Below are positions 25,123 through 36,609 of a stretch of 64,000 nucleotides of DNA, piece after piece. Every line of letters begins with the position of its first letter. Position 1 is the stretch's first letter. Below the pieces are notes generated by a model. The model was not told the DNA's origin and made no database searches. It worked only from the letters and a program-made list of their open reading frames with translations. The stretch covers positions 29,264 to 93,263 of the forward strand of contig SVHW01000006.1 of the NCBI GenBank assembly GCA_015055655.1. Direction: 5' to 3'. This DNA comes from Clostridiales bacterium. GTDB taxonomy: Bacteria > Bacillota > Clostridia > Christensenellales > Borkfalkiaceae. Both the position numbers and the translations under genes were made by a program.

Positions 25123-26867
25123 CCTTGCACCCCCTCGTCGTATTGCGAGAAATAAATTTCACGATACACTTCGCACGTTTGCATCAGCGTTTCGTGCGTG
25201 CCTATTCCCACCGCTTTTCCGTCGTCCAACACGACGATTTTATCGGCGTCACGCACGGAAGACGCGCGCTGAGAAACGATGAACGTCGTCGTTTGTAACT
25301 GCCGTATCCCTTTGCGCAGTTCCGCGTCCGTCGCGTAATCGAGCGCCGAAGACGAATCGTCTAAAATCAAAACGTCCGGTTCTCGCACGAGCGCGCGTGC
25401 AACGGTGAGCCGTTGTTTTTGTCCGCCGGAAAAATTCTTGCCGCCCTGTTCTACGGGCGTGTCCAAACCCTGCTTTTCACGAAGAAACTCGTCTGCGCGC
25501 GCAATTTCAAGCGCTTTCCAAAGCGCTTCGTCCGTTGCGTCTGCCTTTCCCCACAATAAATTTTCACGCACCGTGCCTTTGAACAGCACCGCCTTTTGCG
25601 GCACTACGCCGATGCGTTCCCGAAGGTACGTTTGCAAGCCCTTTTCCCGTACGTTGCGGCCGCCTACGTAAACGCTGCCCTCTTGTACGTCGTAAAAATG
25701 CGGTATTACGTTAACGAGCGTCGTTTTACCGCTACCCGTACCGCCGATAACGCCAACCGTTTCCCCTCTTTTTACCGACAGCGACAAATCGGCAAGCGCC
25801 GCGTCTGCCTCGTCGTTATAACGCACGGTGACGTTTTCAAAACGCACGATTTCGTCCGTTTCCCCGTACTGCTTTTCTCCGTCTTCATCCACGGCTAACG
25901 ACGGCTGCATTTTTAACACCGTAGAAATTCTGCCGCCACACGCCGCCGCTTTCGTCACCGTCACGATGAGGTTGGCAAGCTTGATAAGCTCGATTAAAAT
26001 TTGGCTCATCAAATTATACAACGCCAAAACGCTGCCCTGCGATAAATTGCCAAGCTCGACACGGAGCGCGCCCGTGTAGATAAGGGCAATAATTGCAAAA
26101 TTCACCAATACGTACGTCAGCGGATTGGTTATCGCCGCAAGTACGCCGACGAACTTTCTACTCTTATTCAAACGCTCGTTTCTCTCGTCGAACGTCCCCT
26201 TTTCCGTTTCCTCCAAACAAAACGCGCGGACAACCCTTGCGCCCGTTAAATTTTCACGCGTGGATAACAGCACTTTGTCCAATTTTTCTTGCGCCCGTTT
26301 ATACAGCGGCATACAGATAAACATTACGGCAAACACCACGACGGCGAGCGCCGCAATCGCAATTGCAAATATCCCGATGGAAGCAGGGTCTACAAAATAC
26401 GCCGTTATCATTGCGCCGAACACGATAAAGGGGGAACGCAAAAACAACCGAAGCGCCAAATTGACGCCCGATTGGAATTTATCCACGTCGCTCGTCATAC
26501 GGGTGAGCATCGTCGCTGCGCCCAACTTATCGATATCCTTGTAGGAAAGAGATTGTATTTTTCGAAACAAATCCCGACGCATATCCGCAGCCACACCCGT
26601 CGCCGCTTTCGCTGCAAAATATTGCGCGGTGACGGAAAACGCCAAGCCCAGCAACCCGAAGCCGCTAAGCAATAAACACATCTTGACGATATATCCCCCG
26701 TTTGCGTTGGGATAACCGCCGTTTTCAAGCGCGCCAAGCCCCCTATCGACGATAAGCCCTACGACGATAGGCACGAACAGTTCGAAAAGCGCCTCCAACA
26801 GTTTGAAAAACGGCCCTAATACGCTTTGCAATTTGTAGTTTTTAAAATAACCGAACAAATTTCTCAT
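25119..26867 (-). CDS. ABC multidrug exporter half-transporter with degenerate ATP site
   Basis: 582 residues: six-TM exporter domain and ATPase domain. Walker A GGTGSGKTT and signature FSGGQ are normal, but Walker B reads LILDDSSS (Asp replacing the catalytic Glu) and the H-loop reads IVSQRAS (Gln replacing His). These are the two hallmark changes of the non-hydrolysing site in heterodimeric exporters, so the pair probably acts together. It has a good promoter with an inverted repeat at the start of the transcript (26901-26919), a likely regulator site. Confidence 0.94.
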   Translation of the reverse strand: MRNLFGYFKNYKLQSVLGPFFKLLEALFELFVPIVVGLIVDRGLGALENGGYPNANGGYIVKMCLLLSGFGLLGLAFSVTAQYFAAKAATGVAADMRRDLFRKIQSLSYKDIDKLGAATMLTRMTSDVDKFQSGVNLALRLFLRSPFIVFGAMITAYFVDPASIGIFAIAIAALAVVVFAVMFICMPLYKRAQEKLDKVLLSTRENLTGARVVRAFCLEETEKGTFDERNERLNKSRKFVGVLAAITNPLTYVLVNFAIIALIYTGALRVELGNLSQGSVLALYNLMSQILIELIKLANLIVTVTKAAACGGRISTVLKMQPSLAVDEDGEKQYGETDEIVRFENVTVRYNDEADAALADLSLSVKRGETVGVIGGTGSGKTTLVNVIPHFYDVQEGSVYVGGRNVREKGLQTYLRERIGVVPQKAVLFKGTVRENLLWGKADATDEALWKALEIARADEFLREKQGLDTPVEQGGKNFSGGQKQRLTVARALVREPDVLILDDSSSALDYATDAELRKGIRQLQTTTFIVSQRASSVRDADKIVVLDDGKAVGIGTHETLMQTCEVYREIYFSQYDEGVQG

Positions 26868-26900
26868 ACGTTTCCCACAAAAATTTTGCGTACGCCAAGT

Positions 26901-26955
26901 AAGCAGACAAAGTCTGCTTTGACACCATTATAGCAAGAAACGGAAAAAATAGCAA
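26901..26955 (-). promoter_or_regulatory. Promoter and possible operator of the ABC exporter operon
   Basis: Minus strand TTGCTA (26950-26955), 17-bp spacer, TATAAT (26927-26932). From the expected start the transcript opens with the inverted repeat AAGCAGAC-AAA-GTCTGCTT (26901-26919), placed where a repressor would block initiation. No regulator gene is adjacent. Confidence 0.6.
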
Positions 26956-26975
26956 CGGTTTTCCCACTTTTTCTA

Positions 26976-27003
26976 AGAAAAAAGCGGAGCTTTTCGCTCC
27001 GCC
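26976..27003 (-). terminator. Terminator after the 27028-27936 gene
   Basis: Minus strand GGCGGAGC and GCTCCGCT pair around GAAAA, followed by TTTTTTCTT. Confidence 0.8.
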
Positions 27004-27027
27004 AACGCCGTATTTTCGTTATTTTTG

Positions 27028-27936
27028 TTATTGCATATCGAGAAGACAAGCGTAAATCGTCATATAATCTTGTATCTCTACCAACTTCGCGCCGTCTTCC
27101 GTCTTGCCCAAAATCTCGTTTGCCCGTTTCATACGCAACGCGTTAAGCAGTTTGTTCGTCGCCACGATAAACGCCACGAAAAACAAGAAACTTACGCAAC
27201 CGAGCACAATCGTCCACAGGATAAATTTCTCCCCGTCGGGCGTAAATATCCGCAGCGCAAACACAGCCGTCAATACCAACGCCGCAATCATCGGCAATGC
27301 AATCGCAAAAAAGAACAACGTTCTTTTTTTCAGCCTTTGCGACAACAATCCGCGACGGCGTTCCTGCGCCGCCTGCACCTTTTCCAATAAAGGTTTTTCT
27401 TCTTGCGCCAGCTCGTCATAACGCGTTTGCAATTCGTTTTTGTATTGCTTTTTAATTTGTTCTACCGCTTCCACGCCCAAATCGTATTCCAAGCTTTCAA
27501 TGCTCGCGTCGGCGTACTCGCCCACCAATACGTCGGGGTTTGTAAAATCTTCCGTCTTTGCGCGCCAATATCCCACGGACGCCGCGGTTGCCAAGCCGTC
27601 TAACAGCAACGCCTTTTCAAATTCCGCTTCCGCTGCCGCAAAATTCTTCTCTTCTAACAATCGTTCGCCTTCCTTGCAAACTTGCGTATATTCCTCGAAC
27701 AACCGTTGCGCCGCCTCCGCTTTTTTGCGACGGAGTTCCAACGCCTCTTCCGGGGAAAGCCCAACGAGGTCTTCGTCGTCCTCGTCCGTTTCCAATACGG
27801 GGAATTCAAACGCCATTTCTTCCCCTTCTTCTTCGGGCTTTTCCGCAAGTTCGTCCGTGACGTCCACGTACCCGTCTTCCGTCTTCTTCAAGCGAATCCC
27901 TCTGCCGTATTCGTCGTCGATAATTCTTTCTTCCAT
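27028..27936 (-). CDS. Hypothetical two-TM protein with acidic N-terminus and helical region
   Basis: 302 residues, no family recognised. An acidic N-terminal stretch (KPEEEGEEMAFEF ... DEDDEDLVG) is followed by a helical section where ERLLEEKNFAAAEAEFEKAL looks like one TPR-type hairpin. A basic helix (RRRGLLSQRLKKR) leads to two membrane segments near 222-244 and 255-275. It begins 17 nt after ispE and probably shares its transcript. A membrane-anchored adaptor role would be a guess. Confidence 0.75.
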   Translation of the reverse strand: MEERIIDDEYGRGIRLKKTEDGYVDVTDELAEKPEEEGEEMAFEFPVLETDEDDEDLVGLSPEEALELRRKKAEAAQRLFEEYTQVCKEGERLLEEKNFAAAEAEFEKALLLDGLATAASVGYWRAKTEDFTNPDVLVGEYADASIESLEYDLGVEAVEQIKKQYKNELQTRYDELAQEEKPLLEKVQAAQERRRGLLSQRLKKRTLFFFAIALPMIAALVLTAVFALRIFTPDGEKFILWTIVLGCVSFLFFVAFIVATNKLLNALRMKRANEILGKTEDGAKLVEIQDYMTIYACLLDMQ

Positions 27937-27952
27937 TTTCCGTTTCTCCCTT

Positions 27953-28861
27953 TTATTCTTCCAATCGATAAAGATTTCTCGTCTTTTTTCGTTCGTTTTT
28001 CGGCGTCACCGTTTTCACCACTTGCGCGGTAAACTTGCCGCGGTATCGGCTCTTTGCCCACTCGCACAGTTCCTTCGTTTCAAACAACGCAAGCACGCAA
28101 CTCCCCGAGCCGGTCATCACCGTCCCAAGCGGCGAAAAAGAAGCTGCCTCTGCGTACACCTTTTCCACGTCGGGGTTAAGATGTAGCGCCGGCACGTATA
28201 AATCGTTCGTCAAATACCTGCCCACGTCGTTTATCCCGCGTCTACGCAACGCCGCTATGGCGTTTTCCGTGGCGCTTTCCTTCCATTGCAACGTCATTGG
28301 CAACTCGTCATACTTTTGATAGCACGCTTTGCTGCTGACGGAACTTTTCGGGGTAAGCATCAAAAAATGCAACGTTTGCTGCACGTCCAAAAACGTCAAC
28401 TTCTCCCCACGCCCTTGCATACGGGCATATCCGCCGCGAAGCATATATTTCACGTCGCTTCCCAACGCGTCGGCGAGTTCTTCTATCCCAGCCTCGTCCG
28501 TCACGTCGTACAACTTCGCCATACCGCGCAACACGCCGCTAACGTCAGCGGAAGAACCGCCCAAGCCGCCGCCGATAGGGATATTTTTGTACACCGTAAT
28601 ATCCGCGCCGTTTACGCCGAATTTTTTAGAAAAAGCCTCCGCCGCCTTTAACGCGTTATTCTGTTCGGGCGCAATCGAATCGCTCCCCAACCCTTTCATC
28701 GTGACGCGCGACAAGCCGTCTTTCCGTTTCTTTAAAACGATAAAATCGAACAAGTCCAAGCTTGCCACCAAAGAATCAAGCATATGATATCCGCCCTCAA
28801 CGCCCGTAATTTCCAGCGTGAGATTGATTTTTGCATACGCTTTTACCTTTACCGTTGCCAT
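27953..28861 (-). CDS. ispE: 4-diphosphocytidyl-2-C-methyl-D-erythritol kinase
   Basis: Fourth step of the MEP isoprenoid pathway: phosphorylates CDP-ME using ATP. 302 residues from the ATG at 28861 (MATVKVKAYAKINLTL), preferred over an upstream in-frame start because the GHMP-kinase N-terminus begins there. The GHMP ATP loop PIGGGLGGSSADV and the C-terminal MTGSGSCVLALF are present. Its neighbourhood with veg and the SipL-like gene resembles other Firmicutes. Confidence 0.95.
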   Translation of the reverse strand: MATVKVKAYAKINLTLEITGVEGGYHMLDSLVASLDLFDFIVLKKRKDGLSRVTMKGLGSDSIAPEQNNALKAAEAFSKKFGVNGADITVYKNIPIGGGLGGSSADVSGVLRGMAKLYDVTDEAGIEELADALGSDVKYMLRGGYARMQGRGEKLTFLDVQQTLHFLMLTPKSSVSSKACYQKYDELPMTLQWKESATENAIAALRRRGINDVGRYLTNDLYVPALHLNPDVEKVYAEAASFSPLGTVMTGSGSCVLALFETKELCEWAKSRYRGKFTAQVVKTVTPKNERKKTRNLYRLEE

Positions 28862-28884
28862 AGCTTGTCCGCCCTTTTCTTTAC

Positions 28885-28958
28885 GCCGCGCGGCAGAGCG
28901 TTTTTCCACCGCGCGGCTTTACGAGAGCTATTATAGCATATTTTTGCTGAAATTTCAA
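28885..28958 (-). promoter_or_regulatory. ispE promoter and GC-rich leader hairpin
   Basis: Minus strand TTGAAA (28953-28958), 17-bp spacer, TATAAT (28930-28935). The leader then has a perfect 9-bp stem GCCGCGCGG/CCGCGCGGC (28909-28917 with 28885-28893) around 15 nt. With no T-run after it, it is not a terminator. Confidence 0.6.
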
Positions 28959-28984
28959 TACTTTATAACCGATTTACGTAAAAT

Positions 28985-30469
28985 TTACCTGATTTGCCGA
29001 TACACGAAAATGCGTTCCCCCTCCTTTATCGGGAAGGTCAAATTCGGGTTATTCCTTTCTACGTCCTGCGGCGCAATTCCCAAACGTTTCGCCACGTCCC
29101 ACAGCGTTTCTCCTGCGCGCGGTAAAAATATCGTCACCGCCGAATCGTTTGCCGCGCGTTTCTCCCCTTCTTCTACGTCTTTTACGTATTCCCAAACGCA
29201 GTTTTGATAGCACTTTACGCATATCTTTAACGTCGCGTCCGCTTCCGTTTCCCCGTTTTTACGGCGCACGTTTAAGCCGCATACGACGCCGTCTATTTCA
29301 AACGCGTCCCCTGCCACGTCTAACGGGAAAGCAAACGGCAACGACAATTCGCAACGCTTTCTCCCCCCGTCTGCGCCGCGTAGCAACAGTTCCGCCAGCA
29401 CCGCGCCTTCCGCCTCTACGCCCGCTTCCGTACGTTTACAGTTCAACTCTGCGCGCGGTAAAATCGCCGTTTCCAACACGTATTCCCCCTCAGGCAACGC
29501 GGAAAGCGCGGCTTCACCGCCGATACGCTCGGTACGCTTTATAGTATTCACCAAATACCTGCCCTCGCCTTTTCCCTTTTCCAAGCGTACGTTGACGAGG
29601 GGTGAAAACGCGTCGTCTGCCATTTCTATCCCCTCAACGCACGAGAGAAAACAATCTGCCGCAAGCGCGTAGGAAAATACGATTTTGCTCTTGCCCTTTT
29701 CTTCGTCCACGCCACAGGTCAAACGCGCCTCTTTTACGCATACGCGCGCGCTGGCTTGCGTGTTCCCAAACGCCTCTTCGCAAGGGATTTCTATCGCAAA
29801 CGGCAATAGACGCTCGTACGAACAAACACTCTCGTCGCTCTTTAACACGCATACGTTTAACGAAATTTCCCCTTCCACGTTCAAAACGCCTGCGTTTACC
29901 CCTACGCGCTGTACGACGGCGTTTTCGCTGTGCAATAGAATATCCCCCACGTAATCGGTGTCGAATTCGTCTTCCGCTTCCGTTTCTCCCGATACGCACA
30001 CGGTTTTACAAACGTCCACCTTTTTCGTCCTCGTCACGACGTTTTCTCCGCCCAACAGATATTCGATTTGTCTTCCCCCGTACACGTTAACGAGGGCGTC
30101 CACGACGACGGATATATATAACCCCGAACCCTCACGCCGATACGTAACGTTTTCTACTCGAAAACCCACCTTCGCAAAACACGCAGGCGAAACGTCTTTC
30201 CCCTCCGCTTTATGGAAAAATTCCGCGCCGCGCTCCATACGGCAAATTTTCTTGTCAATATCTTCGTATACGACGCAAAGCAACAGCTTCCCCCCGTAAC
30301 GCACTTCGCCGTCCGCGCAAACGCACTCGGTTGGCACGGCGTTCGCCTGTACGGCCAATACGCCCCCTATCTCGCTGCCGGGAAGCCTGCACTCTACCAT
30401 AGATTGGCTGTGTAAACAATCGATTTCGCCCGTATAACGGTAAGTTTCAAATTGCGGTTGCATTAACAT
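28985..30469 (-). CDS. SipL-like spore coat morphogenesis protein (DUF3794 repeats and LysM)
   Basis: 494 residues from the ATG at 30469, chosen for the GGGAG site 8 nt upstream. The body is made of repeated DUF3794 (SPOCS) beta-rich domains; one has LPGSEIGGVLAVQANAVPTE and another FDTDYVGDILLHSENAVVQRV. The end (GETLWDVAKRLGIAPQDVERNNPNL) is a LysM domain. This arrangement is that of SipL, which in Clostridioides tethers SpoIVA during coat assembly. It is divergent from veg; a CATANNNT-like box at 30501-30508 hints at sporulation control. Confidence 0.85.
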   Translation of the reverse strand: MLMQPQFETYRYTGEIDCLHSQSMVECRLPGSEIGGVLAVQANAVPTECVCADGEVRYGGKLLLCVVYEDIDKKICRMERGAEFFHKAEGKDVSPACFAKVGFRVENVTYRREGSGLYISVVVDALVNVYGGRQIEYLLGGENVVTRTKKVDVCKTVCVSGETEAEDEFDTDYVGDILLHSENAVVQRVGVNAGVLNVEGEISLNVCVLKSDESVCSYERLLPFAIEIPCEEAFGNTQASARVCVKEARLTCGVDEEKGKSKIVFSYALAADCFLSCVEGIEMADDAFSPLVNVRLEKGKGEGRYLVNTIKRTERIGGEAALSALPEGEYVLETAILPRAELNCKRTEAGVEAEGAVLAELLLRGADGGRKRCELSLPFAFPLDVAGDAFEIDGVVCGLNVRRKNGETEADATLKICVKCYQNCVWEYVKDVEEGEKRAANDSAVTIFLPRAGETLWDVAKRLGIAPQDVERNNPNLTFPIKEGERIFVYRQIR

Positions 30470-30616
30470 ATCTTCACTCCCTTTCATTTATTGCCCTTTT
30501 ATCGTATGCGCGCCGTAAAAAAGATAGAACTGCCCGTGTCCCGCTTTCCTCTATCCTTTTTGGAAAATTTTAGAAAAATAAGCATAAATTCTAAAAAATA
30601 CGCGCATACTTTTTCT

Positions 30617-30856
30617 ATGATAAAGCCGACAAAAAAAATATCCGACGTGAAACAAATGGTGAAAAGCTGCGCTTCTTCGCGCGTCGCCGTACGCGTAAAT
30701 TTGGGCAGAAATAAAAGCGTGAGCTATCAAGGCGTACTCTCGGGCGTGTATCCCGCCCTCTTTACGGTGAAACCCGACGATAAAGATTTTTTGGGAAAAA
30801 CGGCGTACTCCTATTCCGACGTGCTTTGCGGAAACGTGAAAATTAAACGCCTGTAA
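30617..30856 (+). CDS. veg: Veg family protein
   Basis: 79 residues from the ATG at 30617. ISDVKQMVKSC, VAVRVNLGRNKSVSYQGVLSGVYPALFTV and FLGKTAYSYSDVLCGNVKI match the short Veg family (DUF1021), linked in Bacillus to biofilm and spore outgrowth. No Shine-Dalgarno is visible. Just upstream lie GCATA (30582-30586) and, 18 bp later, CATACTT (30605-30611), close to sigma-F/G forespore consensus boxes. That would start the RNA about at the ATG, giving a leaderless message. Proximity to ispE is as in Bacillus. Confidence 0.85.
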   Translation: MIKPTKKISDVKQMVKSCASSRVAVRVNLGRNKSVSYQGVLSGVYPALFTVKPDDKDFLGKTAYSYSDVLCGNVKIKRL

Positions 30857-30952
30857 TTCATTTTTATGATACAGTACAATCGAAAAAATAGATTGCACGG
30901 CTACTTTTATTCAAAAAAGTCGATTTTTATCGAAAAAATTATGTAATTGATA

Positions 30953-30982
30953 TTGACAAAGCCCTTTTCACGGTGCTATAAT
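30953..30982 (+). promoter_or_regulatory. Promoter of the small lipoprotein gene
   Basis: TTGACA (30953-30958), 18-bp spacer, TATAAT (30977-30982), then GGAGGG before the ATG at 31017. Confidence 0.8.
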
Positions 30983-31016
30983 AATAGTACTATAATTTAT
31001 ATGGAGGGCTCCTCAA

Positions 31017-31400
31017 ATGAAAAAATTTAAAACTCTTTTACTTACGTCCTTGACGGCTATCCTTCTCTGCTTCTGCTTCCTTTTCGCAGGCTGCGGCAAA
31101 GTTGCTGGTACGTACGAATTCGACAAAATGGAAGTTGAAATGTTAGGCGAAACGTATACCTATGAAATCGGCGACGAATTTATGGGTCAAGTGATTGAAG
31201 CTGACGATTACGAACCCATCACTTTCAACGACGACGGCACGATTGAAGATATGGAAGGTGCTACGTGGGAAGAAGAAGACGGCAAAGTAGTTATCAAAAT
31301 GGGCGATATGGTAATGCAAACGCTCACCAAGAAAGGCAGCAAGTTGATTGTTGAAGAAACGATGGGCGGCATGAAGATGACCATCATCTATAAGAAATAA
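31017..31400 (+). CDS. Small secreted lipoprotein, unknown function
   Basis: 127 residues. A signal peptide (KKFKTLLLTSLTAILLC...) has a FAGC lipobox with Cys 26. The mature part is acidic and beta-rich: KVAGTYEFDKMEVEM, an ITFNDDGTIEDMEGATWEEEDGKVVI block and a C-terminal KKGSKLIVEE...MTIIYKK. The alternation of short strands and acidic turns resembles small lipocalin-like or extracellular beta-barrel lipoproteins common in Clostridia, but no family can be named. It has its own promoter and terminator. Confidence 0.85.
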   Translation: MKKFKTLLLTSLTAILLCFCFLFAGCGKVAGTYEFDKMEVEMLGETYTYEIGDEFMGQVIEADDYEPITFNDDGTIEDMEGATWEEEDGKVVIKMGDMVMQTLTKKGSKLIVEETMGGMKMTIIYKK

Positions 31401-31420
31401 TCGATTATAACCGTACATAA

Positions 31421-31451
31421 AAATACCGCGTTTTCTACGCGGTATTTTTTT
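31421..31451 (+). terminator. Terminator of the small lipoprotein gene
   Basis: AAATACCGCG and CGCGGTATTT form a 10-bp stem around TTTTCTA, followed by T residues. Confidence 0.85.
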
Positions 31452-31464
31452 ATTGACGATATAG

Positions 31465-31492
31465 AAAAGCCGTCCAAACGGACGGCTTTTTA
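31465..31492 (-). terminator. Terminator of uvrA
   Basis: Minus strand AAAAGCCGTCCG and GGACGGCTTTT hairpin with TTT loop, convergent with the lipoprotein terminator. Confidence 0.8.
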
Positions 31493-34315
31493 CTATGCTT
31501 GTAACACCTTTTTTAAGAACTGCCCCGTGTAGCTATCTTCCACTTCTGCAACCTCTTCGGGTGTGCCTACGCACACTACCGTTCCGCCGCCGTCGCCGCC
31601 TTCAGGGCCTAAATCGATAATATAATCTGCCGTCTTGATAACGTCTAAATTATGTTCGATAACCAGTACGCTATTGCCGCCTTCGCGCAGCTTCGTCAAT
31701 ATCTTAATCAACTTCTCCACGTCGTAGCTATGCAACCCCGTAGTCGGCTCGTCCAAAATATACAGCGTTTTGCCCGTCGAACGGCGCGCAAGCTCGGTGG
31801 CGAGTTTCACACGTTGCGCCTCGCCGCCAGAAAGAGTGGTAGAGCTTTGCCCCAGCTTGATATAACCTAACCCCACGTCGTTGAGCGTCTTAATCTTATT
31901 ATAGATATTGGGGATAGGTTGGAAAAATTCGCACGCTTCTTCCACGGTCATATCCAATACGTCGGCAATGCTCTTGCCCTTATATTTTACTTCCAGCGTT
32001 TCCCTGTTATAGCGTTTTCCGCCGCACACCTCGCACGGCACGAAGATATCGGGCAAGAAATGCATTTCTATCTTAATAATGCCGTCGCCAAAGCAATGTT
32101 CGCACCTGCCCCCCGATACGTTGAACGAAAACCTGCCTGCCTTATATCCCCTTTCTTGGGCGTCGGGCGTCATCGCAAACAAATCGCGGATTAAATTGAA
32201 TACGCCCGTGTACGTGGCGGGGTTACTTCTCGGCGTTCTGCCTATCGGGGATTGGTCGATGTCAATTACTTTATCAAAATACTCTATTCCGTTTATCGAA
32301 TCGTATTTCCCAAGCGAGTGCTTTGCTCCGTTCAGCGCATTGGCGAGCGCAGGATATATGATTTCGTTTACCAAGCTCGATTTACCGCTGCCGGAAACGC
32401 CCGTAACGGCGGTTATCAGCCCCACGGGGATATCCACGTCGATATTTTTTAAATTATTTTGCCGACAACCTTTGACGGACAGCCATTTTTCATTGGGTTT
32501 GGCGCGCACGGTAGGCACGTCTATCTTTCTACGTCTTGCCAAATAGTCGCCCGTGATAGAGTGTTTACAATTCGCCACTTCTTCCGGCGTACCCGCGCAT
32601 ACGATTTCACCGCCGTGTACCCCTGCTTTCGGGCCGATGTCCACGATATAATCGGCGGCGCGCATCGTATCTTCGTCGTGTTCGACGACGATAAGCGTAT
32701 TGCCCAAATCACGCAAGCCTTTTAAGGAATTGAGCAATTTTTCATTATCCCGTTGGTGCAAACCGATGCTCGGTTCGTCCAAAATATACAGCACGCCCGT
32801 CAACGCGCTGCCTATCTGCGTTGCCAAGCGGATACGCTGGCTTTCGCCGCCGGAAAGCGTCACCGCCGTACGGGAAAGCGTTAAATAATGCAACCCTACG
32901 TTGCATAAAAAGCCCAATCGGCTGTTAATTTCTTTGATGATTGCGTCTGCTATCAAATGCTGGGTATTTGTCAACGTCGTTTGCAATTCGTCCATAAACG
33001 CGCAAAGGTTTTGGACGGACATTTCGCACAGTTGCCAAATATTTTTTCCGCCCACGGTGACGGACAACGCTTCCTTTTTCAAACGTTTGCCCCCACACGC
33101 GTCACACGGCGCGTTGTGCATTAAACGCTCGATATCCCCCTTGACGCCGTCCGACGTCGTCGTGGCGTATCTCCGTTGTAAATTATTGACGTACCCTTCC
33201 CACGTCTTTTTGAAACTGCCTGAAAAAGAACGGGTTTGGTATACCATATCCACGCGCTCGTCCGCGCCGTACATCAAGATATCGTATACGTCTTTTGGCA
33301 AATCTTGTACGGGCACGTCCAACGAGAAATGATACGCCTTTGCTAAGGCGGAAAGCTCCATCAGCGCCATCGAGTGCGAGCCCAAGTTCCAACCCGTCAC
33401 TTTCATTGCGCCCTCACGAAGCGTTTTCGTCTTATCGGGGCAAATCAAATCGGGGTCAACGAACTGTTTAAACCCCAACCCCGAACAGGTAGGACACGCG
33501 CCGTACACCGTATTAAACGAGAACAACCTCGGCTCGATTTCTTCCATAGAAATACCGCAATCGGGGCAGGCGTAATTGACGGAATACAGCGTTTCTACGC
33601 CGTCGCAATCGATAACCACCAACCCTTCGGCAAGTTTTAACGCCGTTTCCAAACTGTCCGTCAAACGTTTTTGTATGGTAGGTTTCACCACCAATCTATC
33701 AACTACGACGGAAATATCGTGTTTGAAATTCTTTTCCAGCTTGATTTCTTCTTGCAAATCGTAGACGATTCCGTCAATTTTCACCCTTGCAAAACCGCTT
33801 TTTTTATAGCCGTTCAATTCCTTGACGTACTCGCCTTTTCTACCGCGAACGACGGGCGCGTTGATAAGGATTTTGCTGCCTTCGGGCAGTTCCATCACTC
33901 TATCGCAAATCTCGTCCACCGTTTGACGGCGGATTTCCCTGCCGCACTTGGGACAATGCGGCACGCCGATACGCGCGAAAAGCAAACGGAAATAATCGTA
34001 CACCTCCGTCACCGTGCCCACCGTCGAACGAGGGTTGCGCGACGTCGTCTTTTGGTCGATAGAAATCGCAGGCGAAAGCCCGTCGATGCTCTCGACGTCG
34101 GGTTTTTCCATCTGTCCTAAAAATTGACGGGCGTAGGAAGATAAACTTTCTACGTATCGACGCTGTCCTTCGGCAAAAATGGTATCGAACGCCAGCGTAC
34201 TTTTTCCGCTGCCAGAAAGCCCCGTCAAAACGGTCAGTTTGTTGCGGGGGATTTTTACGTCGATGTTTTTTAAGTTGTTCTCTTTCGCGCCTTTAATTAC
34301 AATTTCTTCTTGCAT
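31493..34315 (-). CDS. uvrA: Excinuclease ABC subunit A
   Basis: DNA damage-recognition ATPase of nucleotide excision repair. 940 residues, full length: Walker [15 protein letters not shown] near the N-terminus and [13 protein letters not shown] in the second half, ABC signatures [12 protein letters not shown] and [12 protein letters not shown], and zinc-finger cysteines ([24 protein letters not shown]). It lies behind uvrB, probably in one transcript. Confidence 0.99.
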   Translation of the reverse strand: MQEEIVIKGAKENNLKNIDVKIPRNKLTVLTGLSGSGKSTLAFDTIFAEGQRRYVESLSSYARQFLGQMEKPDVESIDGLSPAISIDQKTTSRNPRSTVGTVTEVYDYFRLLFARIGVPHCPKCGREIRRQTVDEICDRVMELPEGSKILINAPVVRGRKGEYVKELNGYKKSGFARVKIDGIVYDLQEEIKLEKNFKHDISVVVDRLVVKPTIQKRLTDSLETALKLAEGLVVIDCDGVETLYSVNYACPDCGISMEEIEPRLFSFNTVYGACPTCSGLGFKQFVDPDLICPDKTKTLREGAMKVTGWNLGSHSMALMELSALAKAYHFSLDVPVQDLPKDVYDILMYGADERVDMVYQTRSFSGSFKKTWEGYVNNLQRRYATTTSDGVKGDIERLMHNAPCDACGGKRLKKEALSVTVGGKNIWQLCEMSVQNLCAFMDELQTTLTNTQHLIADAIIKEINSRLGFLCNVGLHYLTLSRTAVTLSGGESQRIRLATQIGSALTGVLYILDEPSIGLHQRDNEKLLNSLKGLRDLGNTLIVVEHDEDTMRAADYIVDIGPKAGVHGGEIVCAGTPEEVANCKHSITGDYLARRRKIDVPTVRAKPNEKWLSVKGCRQNNLKNIDVDIPVGLITAVTGVSGSGKSSLVNEIIYPALANALNGAKHSLGKYDSINGIEYFDKVIDIDQSPIGRTPRSNPATYTGVFNLIRDLFAMTPDAQERGYKAGRFSFNVSGGRCEHCFGDGIIKIEMHFLPDIFVPCEVCGGKRYNRETLEVKYKGKSIADVLDMTVEEACEFFQPIPNIYNKIKTLNDVGLGYIKLGQSSTTLSGGEAQRVKLATELARRSTGKTLYILDEPTTGLHSYDVEKLIKILTKLREGGNSVLVIEHNLDVIKTADYIIDLGPEGGDGGGTVVCVGTPEEVAEVEDSYTGQFLKKVLQA

Positions 34316-34398
34316 AATTTTTCCTTCATCATTTTGAAATGCGTCCGTGCTTTGCCCCTTTTCCGCAAAGGAAAGATAGAAAAATTTGGGACGGCGGC

Positions 34399-36357
<1,959 letters not shown>

Positions 36358-36390
36358 ATCCTTTATCCCGTTTTTCAAACATTTGTTTAC

Positions 36391-36419
36391 AGTATAACAC
36401 TTTTTTTGACAAATGTAAA
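36391..36419 (-). promoter_or_regulatory. Promoter of uvrB with flanking inverted repeat
   Basis: Minus strand TTTACA (36414-36419), 17-bp spacer, TATACT (36391-36396). ACATTTGT (36380-36387) and ACAAATGT (36409-36416) are inverted copies flanking the -10 and overlapping the -35, a possible operator. Confidence 0.5.
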
Positions 36420-36609
36420 CTGCTTGAACGCATTTTTTTTAACTGCGTTAAAAAGCAACGCGCGCACGCCATTTTCTTCGATAGTTTTTGCAAAATCCGT
36501 TTTCTTTATGAAAAACTTTTGCCATAACGCTATCTTTTTTTTAAAAGATGTGTTATAATGATGATAACAGCGTTATTTCGACGTAAAAATCGTTGAAAAA
36601 GGAGTAATT

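Noticed and set aside
36479..36600. Promoter for the PLC-like gene
   Set aside because: TATAAT at 36553 is clear, but no acceptable -35 box lies 16-18 bp upstream, so it is not listed as a feature.
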